Shown piece after piece: positions 55,881-64,000 of a stretch of DNA of 64,000 nt (within the stretch, counting starts at the first letter, position 1; the number at the start of each line of letters is the position of its first letter). The stretch is from Planctomycetota bacterium (lineage in GTDB: Bacteria; Planctomycetota; UBA1135; GCA-002748355), in contig JALUUL010000072.1 in NCBI GenBank assembly GCA_027021385.1, positions 1-64,000 on the forward strand, read 5' to 3'. The notes under the pieces were generated by a model. The model worked only from the letters and a program-made list of their open reading frames with translations, was not told where the DNA came from and did no database searches. The translations under genes were made by a program, and so were the position numbers.

Positions 55881-57299
55881 ATGAGGGCCGCCCTTCACGG
55901 CGCCTTGCTGCTCGGGCTCTGCGCCTGCGGTCCGGAGGCCCGGACGGGGCTTCCCGACCACCCGGGAGAGGCCCTGCCCGCTCCGAGCCACCTCGTCTGC
56001 CTCTGGTCCCCCCCTCTTCCGATCCCCCTTCAACTCGAATCCCTCCTCCCCCTTCCCTCGGTGTTCCTCGAAGGGCCGGGAGGGCTGTCCTTCCTCTCGG
56101 TGGAGGGAAGGAAGGGGGGTCCGTTCCTTCCGATGGCCGTCGTCGACCTCGAGAAGGAGGCCGAGACCGCGAGGGCGCTGGCGGTCCTCCAGGGACTCCC
56201 GCCGACCCGGGTGCGCTACATGGCCAGGGGCCGGGAGCTTCGAATGCGTCCGGCCCTCGATCCAGCCCAGATCTCCCCCGAGATCCTCGCCCGGCGGGAC
56301 TGGTTCCGGGCGAGCCGCGACGCGGTGCGCATGCCGGGGGATTCCGGAGGGGGCTTCTTCGAGTTGCATGCCGATCCGGCCCGCCTGGTCGAGGCACTGC
56401 TGCGCCGGAGCGGCGGGAGGCCCGGACGGCGCGGGGCCGCGCCCCTGCTCCGGCGGGGGATCGAGAGTCTCGGGCTCGATTCGATCCTGACCGTCGGTCT
56501 CCGCCTCGTCCCCTCCGGAAGAGGAAAGGAGGGGGGCTTCGAGGGAAGGGTCGCCTTCCGTCTCGCGCGGAAACCCGTCGGCCTCGTCCGCCTCCTCCTT
56601 CCCGGAGGGGAGGACCGGGCCTTCCCGTCCTGGGAGGACCTGCCCCGGAAGGGGAACGCCCTCTTCCTCCGCGCGGATTTCGCGGGGTTGCGCAGGGAGT
56701 TCCTGGATCTCCTGCGGGGGGACGGCCGGGATCTCTTCGGGGAAGCGCTCGCGCAGTTCGGGGCGCGGGGCGGGGAGCCCCTTCTCGGGCCGTTCTTCGA
56801 TCCTAAGTTCGGGGCCTTGCTAGGGCGGGAAATCCTGGCCCTGGACCCCGAGGGATGGACCGGGCGATGGATCCGGAAGGGGCCCGCCCCGATCTCGGTC
56901 CCCTTCTGCCTCGCGGTCTCGTTGAAGGACCCGGAGGGCATGCGCGCCTGGCTCGATCGGAAGGCCGGATCCCGCGGGCCGGGGATCCGCCTCTTCGATC
57001 TGGCCCGGAGGGAGGGGGGATGGAGGATTCGGATCCTCGGCCAGAGCTTCGAGGCTTCGATCCGCGCGGGTTGGCTCTGCCTGTCGAACCAGAGAGCCCG
57101 GGCTTTCGTCGCAAGGCTCGAGAAGGCGCTCGCCGCGGCCTCGAAGCGGAAGCCCGGGCGGGGTTTCCGCGCGCGGGGGCGGTTCGTCCTCGAGGGTCCC
57201 CTCCGGGGGGGGAAGGATCCCGCGGCGGACCCGCGCCGTTTCGAGTTCCGCCTTCGCCGCGCCGGATGGGGCCTCGTGGGCTCCCTCAGCGGTCCATGA
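55881..57299 (+). CDS. lipoprotein of unknown function
   Basis: A 472-residue lipoprotein (lipobox LCAC, residues 13-16). I do not recognise a family. It alternates predicted strands and helices and has several repeats of an aromatic-leucine pattern (GNALFLRADFAGLRREFLDLL; FCLAVSLKDPEGMRAWLDRKA). That layout recalls planctomycete DUF3352-like surface proteins without a clear match. The ATG lies ten bases after the pepA stop. Its 3' end overlaps the facing phosphofructokinase gene by 14 bases. Confidence 0.65.
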   Translation: MRAALHGALLLGLCACGPEARTGLPDHPGEALPAPSHLVCLWSPPLPIPLQLESLLPLPSVFLEGPGGLSFLSVEGRKGGPFLPMAVVDLEKEAETARALAVLQGLPPTRVRYMARGRELRMRPALDPAQISPEILARRDWFRASRDAVRMPGDSGGGFFELHADPARLVEALLRRSGGRPGRRGAAPLLRRGIESLGLDSILTVGLRLVPSGRGKEGGFEGRVAFRLARKPVGLVRLLLPGGEDRAFPSWEDLPRKGNALFLRADFAGLRREFLDLLRGDGRDLFGEALAQFGARGGEPLLGPFFDPKFGALLGREILALDPEGWTGRWIRKGPAPISVPFCLAVSLKDPEGMRAWLDRKAGSRGPGIRLFDLARREGGWRIRILGQSFEASIRAGWLCLSNQRARAFVARLEKALAAASKRKPGRGFRARGRFVLEGPLRGGKDPAADPRRFEFRLRRAGWGLVGSLSGP

Positions 57300-58539
57300 C
57301 GAGGACGGGCGAATAGCGTCTCACGAGGCTCTCCTCGTCCATCCGGGCCGTCGCGGCGAGTTTCGCCCGTTCCTCGGGATCCTCGAGGTTCTTCCGGCGC
57401 AGCCTGAGCTGGTAACGGGTCGAGACGAGGAAGGATTCGGTATGGGTGTCGACGTAGCGGATCCGGGTCGTGCCGGTCCTCGGGTCGGCGAAATGGTCGA
57501 AGGGGAAGACGACGACCCGCCCCATGTGGCGGCAGACGATCCCGTTCTCGTTGCCGGTCGCGATCGCGTTCATCGCCCCGAAGCCGAGGTCCCGGGTGTA
57601 TTCGGCGTCGAAGGGGATCGGGGCCGCGCAGCGGAGTTCGTAGCCGACGAGCTTCTCCATGATGCTGACCTCGACCCCGCGTTCCTTGAAGGATTCGGTG
57701 ATGTGCTTGCGCAGGGCGTAGCCCATCGGGAGGTCCGTCAGCCGGATCTTGCCGTGGGGGTCGCGCTCCATCCCGTGCTGCCGTTGGAGTTCCTTGGGGT
57801 CGATCCTCTCCGCCAGCCCTTCGGCGAGGACGACGACGCCGTCCCTGCGTCCCTCGGAAAGCCTCCTCAGGATCGTCGCTTCGATCGGCAGCGCGAGGTC
57901 GGTCAGTTTCAGGTGCTCCTCGCCGAATTCCTCGGGGATCAGGGTCAGGCTCGCTCCGGCCGCCTTCCCGATGCCCAGCGCGAGATGGCCGGCGTTGCGG
58001 CCCATCGTGACGACGAGATACCACCTTCCCGTCGTCTTCGCGTCCTCCATCAGGGACTGGACGACGGAAACGCCGTAGTGCCGGGCGGTCTGGTAGCCGA
58101 AGGTCGAGAGTCCGCCCGGAAGGGGGATGTCGTTGTCAATCGTCTTCGGAACATGGACGACCTGGAGCATGTCCCCGGCGCAGGCGGCCAGGCGCGCGGC
58201 CGCGCCCGCGGTCCCGTCGCCCCCGATCGTGATCAGCGCCTCGACCCCCCGGCTCCGCAGCGCTTCGACGACCCTCTTGCAGACCTCCCTGTCCTGCACG
58301 CTGCCCCGTCTCGAGGTCAGGAGGATCGATCCCCCGGTGAAATGGATCCTGGAGACATCGGGGATGTCCAGGTCGATCGTCCTTCCGGCGTCCCCCTGTT
58401 CGAGGTACTTCAGGCCCTCGAGGAATCCGAGCACCTTCCACCCCTGGTTCCTCGCTTCGATCGTGGCGGCGGCGATGACGCCGTTGATGCCCGGCGCCGG
58501 ACCGCCGCCGACGAGGATGCCTACGACCGGTTCCTTCAT
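57286..58539 (-). CDS. pfkA: 6-phosphofructokinase (PfkA family, ATP or pyrophosphate)
   Basis: The 417-residue enzyme phosphorylates fructose 6-phosphate in glycolysis. Motifs are GGGPAPGIN, SRRGSV, ITIGGDGTAGAA, VPKTIDNDIP with the catalytic aspartate, and VTMGRNAGHLAL. The phosphoryl-donor residues are mixed: GGDGT has the Gly found in ATP enzymes (PPi enzymes have GGDDT), while PKTIDND has the Lys found in PPi enzymes (bacterial ATP enzymes have GTIDND). The same combination occurs in ATP-using long-chain members, so ATP is slightly favoured. Confidence 0.92.
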   Translation of the reverse strand: MKEPVVGILVGGGPAPGINGVIAAATIEARNQGWKVLGFLEGLKYLEQGDAGRTIDLDIPDVSRIHFTGGSILLTSRRGSVQDREVCKRVVEALRSRGVEALITIGGDGTAGAAARLAACAGDMLQVVHVPKTIDNDIPLPGGLSTFGYQTARHYGVSVVQSLMEDAKTTGRWYLVVTMGRNAGHLALGIGKAAGASLTLIPEEFGEEHLKLTDLALPIEATILRRLSEGRRDGVVVLAEGLAERIDPKELQRQHGMERDPHGKIRLTDLPMGYALRKHITESFKERGVEVSIMEKLVGYELRCAAPIPFDAEYTRDLGFGAMNAIATGNENGIVCRHMGRVVVFPFDHFADPRTGTTRIRYVDTHTESFLVSTRYQLRLRRKNLEDPEERAKLAATARMDEESLVRRYSPVLVMDR

Positions 58540-58623
58540 GCTTCGAGCCCCTCCCTCTCGGGCCTTCGTTCGAGCTTCTCCATCATCGCACGTTCCGGGC
58601 GCCCTTCGCCAGATCCGTCTCCG

Positions 58624-58639
58624 GCCTTCCCGGGAAGGC
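58624..58639 (-). terminator. palindromic hairpin after the KaiC-like gene
   Basis: GCCTTCCCGGGAAGGC is a perfect 16-base palindrome that begins at the last base of the minus-strand stop codon. It could end the KaiC-like transcript. No T run is present. Confidence 0.35.
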
Positions 58640-60216
58640 TAGAGATCCACGGGGAACGAAGTGCGTTTGAAATCGTTCCCGATCGATTTCAGGATTCGCG
58701 CATGGGTGAGATAGTCGCCGTTCACCTTCTTCAGGAAGAGGTGGATGACGTTGTCGAAGCTCGAGAGATAGAAGGCGGGCTCGATCGAGAGTTCGCCGGG
58801 ATTGGACCCCCGGGGCACGAGGTCCACGAAGAAGCTCGTGACTTCCCGGTAGCGGAGGAGGTCGACGAGGGCGGGCACGAGGAAATCCTCTCCCTCGAGG
58901 AGCGGGAACCGTCCGTGCAGCTTGTAGATGTTGTCGAAGGCCAGGCGGCTGGCCCGGGCCTCGGGCCGCTCGCCCTTCGAGGCCTGGGCCATCTGGAGGA
59001 TGTCCGAGACGAACTTCCCCGGACTCAGGAACTCCGGGTGGAGGTAGAGGAGCCGGAAACTCGGGTTCAAGGCGGTCCGATCCTCCGTCATCAGGGGGGC
59101 GAGCCCCTCCCTCCGCCGGCAGATCCGTTCGACGGCGTTGCGGTCCTCCTTCGTCGAGACGAGAAGGCTCGTCTCCCCGAGTTTGGCGCCTTCGGCGAGG
59201 AAACGCAGGCAAAGGCGCGTGTAGCGCGTCCCGGGTTCGGCGAGGACGATCGTCGAGCTGAGCCGGGTCGGTCCGGTGCCCTCGAGGAAGGCCTCGCCGA
59301 TCGAGGGGACGCAGAACGGAATCGGCTTCTCCCCCCGGGGGGGGACCTTGAACTCGCTGCGGTCTCTCGCGATCGAGAGCTGAGCGGGGACGGAGGGGTA
59401 GATGTGCGTGCCCGGCCCGCGCTCTCCTCGGGCGCCGAGGTATTGGTCGCGGACGACGCCCTTTCCGGCGATCGAGAAGTGGTGGGAGCCCCGGTAGTAG
59501 TATTGGTGGCGGGCTTTCAGGATCTCGATCTGGCGGGCCTTGAATCCGTTCGTCTCCTCGAAGCTCAAGTGGATCAGGACGTCGGTCGAGAGTTCCTCGG
59601 CCGAGGGGAAGCGCCCTCCGGCCTGGGCGTCTTCCTCCTGGATGAAGATGCCGTGGATGCGGTTGCGCATCAGCTCATGGCGGGTCTGCAGGAGGGTCGA
59701 GCGTTTCTGGAGGTAGTCGAGCCCGGTCAGGAGCAGCCCGACGTTGTCGATGCAGACCATCGCGACCGGATCGATGCGCTCGTAGTTCCCGATCTCCGCC
59801 TGGATCCAGCCGATGTCGATCCGGATGCCGGTGTTCGTCTGGGAGGGGTTGGCCTGGGTCAGGACGAGGAGGTTGCGGCCTCCCGAGGGGGCGTCGGTCT
59901 CCAGGCAGAGCTTGTGGGGGTTCTCCCCGTCGAGGAGCCGGATCTCTCCGGGAGCGCCGAAGTACCCGCCGAAGTCGTACTCGAGCTTCTTCTGGATGTC
60001 CTTCGGAGTCTGCTCGACGGAGTAGAAGAGGAACGTGCGGCCGCCCTGGTCGTCCCGCCACCAGGCCCGGACGAGCATCTCGAGCCCGAGCAGGGTCTTG
60101 CCGGTGCCGGTCTCGCCGGTCAGGAAGACGAAGGCCGCGCTCCCCTCGGGGAAGCGGATGCCGCCCCCGAGCAGGGCGTCCAGGCCGTCGATGCCGGTAG
60201 GTAGGATCTCGAACAC
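58639..60216 (-). CDS. KaiC-like protein with two RecA-type ATPase domains
   Basis: A 525-residue cytoplasmic protein of the KaiC/RadA-like family. Domain 1 (about 1-260) begins PTGIDGLDALLGGGI and has an intact Walker A GETGTGKT (34-41) and a Walker B strand AMVCIDNVG. Domain 2 (about 295-525) begins like a second KaiC domain (CVPSIGEAF, about 302) but its P-loop reads AEPGTRYT (326-333), lacking the lysine, so it should not hydrolyse ATP well. No kaiA or kaiB is present, so a circadian role is not suggested. It shares a 138-base divergent spacer with a degenerate histidine phosphatase gene. Confidence 0.82.
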   Translation of the reverse strand: MFEILPTGIDGLDALLGGGIRFPEGSAAFVFLTGETGTGKTLLGLEMLVRAWWRDDQGGRTFLFYSVEQTPKDIQKKLEYDFGGYFGAPGEIRLLDGENPHKLCLETDAPSGGRNLLVLTQANPSQTNTGIRIDIGWIQAEIGNYERIDPVAMVCIDNVGLLLTGLDYLQKRSTLLQTRHELMRNRIHGIFIQEEDAQAGGRFPSAEELSTDVLIHLSFEETNGFKARQIEILKARHQYYYRGSHHFSIAGKGVVRDQYLGARGERGPGTHIYPSVPAQLSIARDRSEFKVPPRGEKPIPFCVPSIGEAFLEGTGPTRLSSTIVLAEPGTRYTRLCLRFLAEGAKLGETSLLVSTKEDRNAVERICRRREGLAPLMTEDRTALNPSFRLLYLHPEFLSPGKFVSDILQMAQASKGERPEARASRLAFDNIYKLHGRFPLLEGEDFLVPALVDLLRYREVTSFFVDLVPRGSNPGELSIEPAFYLSSFDNVIHLFLKKVNGDYLTHARILKSIGNDFKRTSFPVDL

Positions 60217-60354
60217 GAAGCCCCCTTGGAGTGGTCGCCGCGGATCCGCCGCTGTCGGTCCCGTACGCTACGGCTCGGGGCGGACGGGGGGAAGACCGGG
60301 TCTCCCGGGGGCGGGGCTTGCAGTCCCGGACGCCTCCCGGCAGTCTTCGCGCCC

Positions 60355-60990
60355 ATGCTGGAAGAACCCGAGGACTGCTCCCGGTTGATCCTCCTCAAGC
60401 ACCCCCGTCTCGCGGATCCGTCGCGGGACCTGGCGCTGGGGCGCGGGGACGCGGATCTCTCGAGGCGGGGGCGGGCGCAGGTCCTGGTCCTCGCGGAGAC
60501 CTTCGAGAGCCTCGGGATCGACCGCGTGCTCAGCGCGCCGGCCCGCCACTGCGTCGAGACGGCCGAGGCCCTCGGGAAGCGGCTCGGGCTCGAGGTCGAA
60601 CGGGAGGACCGCCTGGCCGACCAGGACCTGGGGGACTGGGAGGGGCGGTCCTGGCCCGAGATCAGGGTCCTGGACGAGGGGAGACTCCTGGAGTTCTTCG
60701 CCGACTACGGGACCTCCGCGCCCCCCGGGGGGGAGAGCCTGTGCGATGCGGTCGATCGCTGGATCGACTGGTGGGAGGAGGAACGGGAGTCCGCCCGGAA
60801 GCGCCGGCTACTGCTCGTGGGCTCCGGACGCGTCCTCCAGGGCTTCGCGGCCCGCCTCCTCGGGCTCTCGATCCGCCGGGCTCCGGCCCTGACCCTTCCC
60901 GACGGGGCCTTCGGCATCCTCGACGCCTACCGGGACGGCGCGGTCCTCCGGTCCTGGCATCCCTTCGCGGCGCGGGACGACCTTCCCTAG
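60355..60990 (+). CDS. histidine phosphatase family protein, probably catalytically impaired
   Basis: The 211-residue product has the phosphoglycerate-mutase-like fold: LILLKHPRLA at the N-terminus, RVLSAPARHCVETAEALG with the phosphate-site arginine, DLGDWEGRSWPEI and a final LLLVGSGRVLQGF. The usual R-H-G is K-H-P (His16 kept), and the second catalytic histidine of the V-x-H-G motif is missing (Ser157-Gly158). Phosphate binding may remain but turnover is doubtful. The start at 60355 gives normal family length. Its end overlaps the facing aldehyde dehydrogenase gene by four bases. Confidence 0.82.
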   Translation: MLEEPEDCSRLILLKHPRLADPSRDLALGRGDADLSRRGRAQVLVLAETFESLGIDRVLSAPARHCVETAEALGKRLGLEVEREDRLADQDLGDWEGRSWPEIRVLDEGRLLEFFADYGTSAPPGGESLCDAVDRWIDWWEEERESARKRRLLLVGSGRVLQGFAARLLGLSIRRAPALTLPDGAFGILDAYRDGAVLRSWHPFAARDDLP

Positions 60991-62528
60991 GACGGGTCCT
61001 CCCCCGAGTCTCCGAAGCGGATGCCCTGGGCGAGCGGGAGCGCGTTCCCGAAGTTGATCGTCGAGGTCTGCCGGCGCATGTAGGCCTTCCAGGCGTCCGA
61101 GCCCGATTCGCGGCCGCCCCCGGTATCCTTCTCGCCCCCGAAGGCCCCGCCGATCTCGGCGCCGGAAGTGCCGAGATTGACGTTCGCGATGCCGCAGTCC
61201 GAACCCGAGGCGGAGAGGAAGGCCTCCGCCCTGCGCACGTCCCGCGTGAAGATCGCCGAACTCAACCCCTGGGGCACGTCGTTGTGGATCGCGAGCGCCT
61301 CCTCGTAGTCCTCGACCGGGATCAGGTAGAGGATCGGGGCGAAGGTCTCCTCCTTCACGATGTCCATGTCGGCCCGCGCGCGCACGAGGCAGGGACGGAC
61401 ATAGTGCCCGCCGGCCAGGGGCCCCTCGAGTTCCAGGCGCCCGCCCCCGAAGAGGATCTCGCCTCCCTCGGCTCGGATGCGTTCGAGGGCGCGTTCCATC
61501 GAGGCGACGGCCTCCTCGTCGATCAGGGGACCCATCAAGGTCCGTTCGTCGAGGGGGTCGCCGACCCGGATCGTCGCGTAGACCTCGAGAAGGCGGTCCT
61601 CGAGGGCGTCGAAGACGCTCTTCTCGCAGAGGACCCTGCGGGTCGAGGTGCACCGTTGCCCGGCGGTTCCGACCGCGCCGAAGAGGATGGCCCGCACCGC
61701 CATCTCCAGGTCGGCGTCCTCCAGCACGATGACGGCGTTGTTGCCTCCGAGTTCGAGAAGGCAGCGGCCGAGCCTGCCGGCGACGACCTCGTGGACCCGG
61801 CGCCCCATCCGGCAGGAACCGGTCGCGGAGACCAGGGGCAGGCGGCGATCGCGGATCATCGCCTCCCCGACCTCGTCGTCGGTCCCCGTGATCAGGGAGA
61901 CGGCGGCGGAGAAGCCGTCCTCCTCCAGCACCGAGGCGGCGATCCGCGTCATCGCGAGCGCGGTCAGGGGGGCCTTCAGGCTCGGTTTCCAGACCAGGGT
62001 GTCGCCGCAGACCAGCGCGATCATCGCGTTCCAGGCCCAGACGGCCGCGGGGAAGTTGAAGGCCGTGATCACCCCTACGGCCCCGAGCGGGTGCCAGCTC
62101 TCGCGCATGTGGTGCCGCGGTCGTTCGGAGGGGATCGTCCTGCCGTGGAACTGGCGCGAGAGGCCGACCGCGAAATCGGCGATGTCGATCGCCTCCTGGA
62201 TCTCCCCGCGGCCTTCCTCGAGGATCTTCCCGACCTCGAGGGAGACGAGACGCCCGAGGGCCTCCTTGTGCTCGCGCAGGCGGTTCCCGATCCTCCGCAC
62301 GTATTCCCCACGGAGGGGGGCGGGGACCTCGCGCCACCTGAGGAAGGTGTCGTGGGCCGCGGAGAGGACGGCCTCCAGGTCCCGGGCCGTTCCGAGACGG
62401 ATCCCCGCGACGACCTCCCCGGTCACGGGGGTCCGCACATCGAGAGCGGGGCCTTCGGTGGAGATCCAGGCGCCGTCGAAGGCGCCGTCGTTCAGGGCTT
62501 CGATTCCGAGTTCGCGAAGGAAGTCCAT
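60987..62528 (-). CDS. aldehyde dehydrogenase, ALDH7 type (aminoadipate semialdehyde)
   Basis: The 513-residue enzyme oxidises an aldehyde with NAD. It has FNFPAAVWAWNAMIALVCGDT, the catalytic glutamate in LELGGNNAVIV, the nucleophile cysteine in AGQRCTSTRR, EETFAPILY and the long C-terminal GTSGAEIGGAFGGEKDTGGG block followed by ESGSDAWKAYMRR. This last block and length match the ALDH7A1/AmaB group, which acts on alpha-aminoadipate semialdehyde in lysine breakdown. No other lysine-degradation gene is in the window. ATG 62528 has GGAG upstream; a GTG at 62549 is in frame. Confidence 0.93.
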   Translation of the reverse strand: MDFLRELGIEALNDGAFDGAWISTEGPALDVRTPVTGEVVAGIRLGTARDLEAVLSAAHDTFLRWREVPAPLRGEYVRRIGNRLREHKEALGRLVSLEVGKILEEGRGEIQEAIDIADFAVGLSRQFHGRTIPSERPRHHMRESWHPLGAVGVITAFNFPAAVWAWNAMIALVCGDTLVWKPSLKAPLTALAMTRIAASVLEEDGFSAAVSLITGTDDEVGEAMIRDRRLPLVSATGSCRMGRRVHEVVAGRLGRCLLELGGNNAVIVLEDADLEMAVRAILFGAVGTAGQRCTSTRRVLCEKSVFDALEDRLLEVYATIRVGDPLDERTLMGPLIDEEAVASMERALERIRAEGGEILFGGGRLELEGPLAGGHYVRPCLVRARADMDIVKEETFAPILYLIPVEDYEEALAIHNDVPQGLSSAIFTRDVRRAEAFLSASGSDCGIANVNLGTSGAEIGGAFGGEKDTGGGRESGSDAWKAYMRRQTSTINFGNALPLAQGIRFGDSGEDPS

Positions 62529-62586
62529 CGTCGCTCCGAGGTAGGGCACGGAGGACTCCGCTTTTCCCCGCGGGGCGTTCCGGAGG

Positions 62587-63999
62587 TCAGCGGAAGGCGT
62601 CCTCGTTCGGGAAGAGCTTACGTCCGAGCCGTCCCAACTCCAGCCGGAGGCGGAGCAGGCGCGCGCGGCGCGCGCCCCGGGCCCGGGCGGCCATCGCCCC
62701 CACCTGCCGGTAGTGCGCGAGGCAAAGTGTCTTGTCCCGAGCGCGTTCGAGAGCGGCGAGGGCCTCCTCGAACCTTCCGTCGAGGAAGGCGTACTCGACC
62801 GCGAACTGGAGGGCGGCCGGGTGGCCGGGGTCGAGACGGAGCAGGCGCTCCCCGGCCTTCCGCCCCCGGTCCCTGAGGGCCGTCGATTCGAGGCCGAGAC
62901 GGGCCATCTCGAGGAGGGCCAGGTAGGAACCCGGCCGGCGCGCGAGCACGGCCTCGAGATCCGCGGCGGCGGCGCGGAGCGAGGCCTTCCCCTCGGGACG
63001 GTCGATCCGCAGGCGCTGGGCGCGGAGGAGCCGCCAATCGGTTTCGAGGGGATCGAGGCGCACGGCCTCGGAGATCGCGCGGCGGGCCTTCTTCAGGAGC
63101 TCTCTCGATTCGAGGGCTCCCCCGGCCTTCGCGGCCCTCTTCGCCCGGTCCTGGGCGCGCAGGAACGAGGCCCCGAAGACATGCCCGGAGAGGATCGAGG
63201 CGCCGGGGAGGAGAAGGAGGAGGGCCGCGGCGCGGGGGAGGAGGGCGGAGAGGCTCCGGCCGGGGGGCGGGACCTCCTCCTCCCCGCCCGCGCGCCCCTC
63301 CTTTCCGCGCGCCTCCCTTTCCTTCCTGGTCCGGAGTCCGAGGAGCAGGAGGGCGGGACCCGCGGCGGCCGCGTTCCCGAGAGGGGCCCGGGTCAGCCCG
63401 AGGACGAGCAGGGAACCGAGGGTGACGAGGACGAGGGGGGGCGGACCCGGCCGCCTTCCCTCGATCCGCTGGCGGGCCTCCCGGGAGAGGAGCAGGAGGA
63501 AGCCCCCGGCCAGGAGGATGCCCGGGAGTCCGAGTTCCAGGAGGATCTGCAGGGCGTCGTTGTGTGGCGTCAGGACCCTCGTGCCGAAGCGGTGTCCGAA
63601 GCTGCTGAGTTCGATCTCCCGGGGGGTCCGGAACTCGGGGAATCGGGCCCGGAACCCGAGGGGACCGAGGCCGAGCGGAAGGGCCTCCTTCGCCATTCGG
63701 AGCGAGGCTCTCCAGATCTCGAAGCGGACATCGAGGGTCGAGGGCGTTCGGGAAGGGTCCGGGGAAGCCGGGGCCGCAGTCCCCGCCGTCGCTGGGGGCG
63801 CGGGGGGAGGGGGGGGCGGGCGGAGGAGGAGGCCCAGCGGGATCGCCGCGGCGAGGCCGAGAGCGGCGATGCGGCGGGAAGGCCCGTTCCCCTCGAGGGC
63901 GAGCCAGCGGGGGCGGAACCAGAGGACCGCCGCGAGGAGCGCGAAGGCCAGGAGACCTCCGCGGGCTCCGATCGCGAGGAGATAGGCGAAGCCGAGGGC
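62587..63999 (-). CDS. O-antigen ligase/polymerase-like membrane protein with TPR tail, partial
   Basis: The 5' part is cut off by the window end at 64000. The visible 471 residues begin in a membrane region (ALGFAYLLAIGARGGLLAFALLAAVLWF in frame). A Pro/Ala-rich loop follows, then the Wzy_C-type segment DVRFEIWRASLRMAKEALPLG and TPHNDALQILLELGLPGILLAG typical of O-antigen ligases, then further helices. The C-terminal about 220 residues read as TPR-type helices (AAADLEAVLARRPGSYLALLEMARL, LDPGHPAALQFAVEYAFLDGRFEEALAAL). Such proteins join or extend cell-surface glycans at the periplasmic face. An internal ATG at 63696 is unlikely to be the true start. Confidence 0.82.
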   Translation of the reverse strand, partial: ALGFAYLLAIGARGGLLAFALLAAVLWFRPRWLALEGNGPSRRIAALGLAAAIPLGLLLRPPPPPPAPPATAGTAAPASPDPSRTPSTLDVRFEIWRASLRMAKEALPLGLGPLGFRARFPEFRTPREIELSSFGHRFGTRVLTPHNDALQILLELGLPGILLAGGFLLLLSREARQRIEGRRPGPPPLVLVTLGSLLVLGLTRAPLGNAAAAGPALLLLGLRTRKEREARGKEGRAGGEEEVPPPGRSLSALLPRAAALLLLLPGASILSGHVFGASFLRAQDRAKRAAKAGGALESRELLKKARRAISEAVRLDPLETDWRLLRAQRLRIDRPEGKASLRAAAADLEAVLARRPGSYLALLEMARLGLESTALRDRGRKAGERLLRLDPGHPAALQFAVEYAFLDGRFEEALAALERARDKTLCLAHYRQVGAMAARARGARRARLLRLRLELGRLGRKLFPNEDAFR

Positions 64000-64000
64000 G

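Noticed and set aside
58540-60354. Circadian clock locus around the KaiC-like gene
   Set aside because: No KaiA- or KaiB-like gene is present, and the second RecA domain has lost its P-loop.

Overview
The window is a very GC-rich, gene-dense bacterial chromosome segment. It has about 50 protein genes, one tRNA gene and almost no spacer DNA, and many neighbouring genes share a 4-base ATGA or GTGA stop/start overlap. Several traits point to a planctomycete or a close relative: exported proteins with lipoprotein or Sec signals and a recurring beta-sandwich module, a PurL with two PurS-like domains fused in front, a DUF58/BatA-type membrane operon, and very large exported proteins of unknown function. 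This assignment is inference from family knowledge; there is no rRNA or ribosomal marker in the window.

Layout. 1-9300: an exported HEAT/TPR protein with a receiver-like domain and a strong terminator; a dihydroorotase / sodium symporter / NagZ-type hexosaminidase / GHL10 lipoprotein run; the selenocysteine tRNA gene; and a shortened MscS channel gene facing it. 9400-15200: a membrane protein / DUF58 / BatA-like operon running into moaA and an exported amidotransferase-like protein. 15200-20750 (minus strand): GNAT-ThiD fusion, macro domain protein and exported beta-lactamase-like hydrolase in one overlapping operon, then a DUF4097 lipoprotein and an aminotransferase. 20780-26400: a complete five-gene peptide ABC importer. 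26560-29940: two tandem exported kelch proteins, the second broken by frameshifts. 29950-33000 (minus): a ChaN-like protein, DNA polymerase IV and frataxin (CyaY). 33220-36110: full-length glycine decarboxylase. 36160-42290 (minus): a large exported protein, purQ and the PurS-PurS-PurL fusion. 42400-50650: a DUF4198 lipoprotein, an Asp-box propeller protein, a CDF metal exporter, DUF2203, a PAP2 phosphatase, a PMT-type glycosyltransferase and a PilZ protein. 50790-53440: ssb, a coiled-coil protein and an actin-like ATPase. 53560-57300: MoaD-MoaE fusion, leucyl aminopeptidase and a lipoprotein. 57290-64000: phosphofructokinase, a KaiC-like double RecA ATPase, a degenerate histidine phosphatase, an ALDH7-type aldehyde dehydrogenase and an O-antigen-ligase-like protein cut by the window edge.

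How the parts relate. Most of the content is housekeeping: pyrimidine and purine synthesis, the glycine cleavage system, molybdopterin (moaA and a MoaD-MoaE fusion about 40 kb apart), thiamine, glycolysis, peptide uptake, and envelope glycan handling. The parts most likely to be new biology are the coiled-coil plus actin-like pair beside ssb, the twin-RecA KaiC-like protein with one dead-looking P-loop, the GNAT-ThiD fusion in a macro-domain operon, the MscS gene missing two conserved internal blocks, the exported pseudo-receiver protein, and the shared beta-sandwich module. The tRNA-Sec gene implies that the genome makes selenoproteins, but no selenocysteine-loading gene and no convincing selenoprotein lies in these 64 kb.
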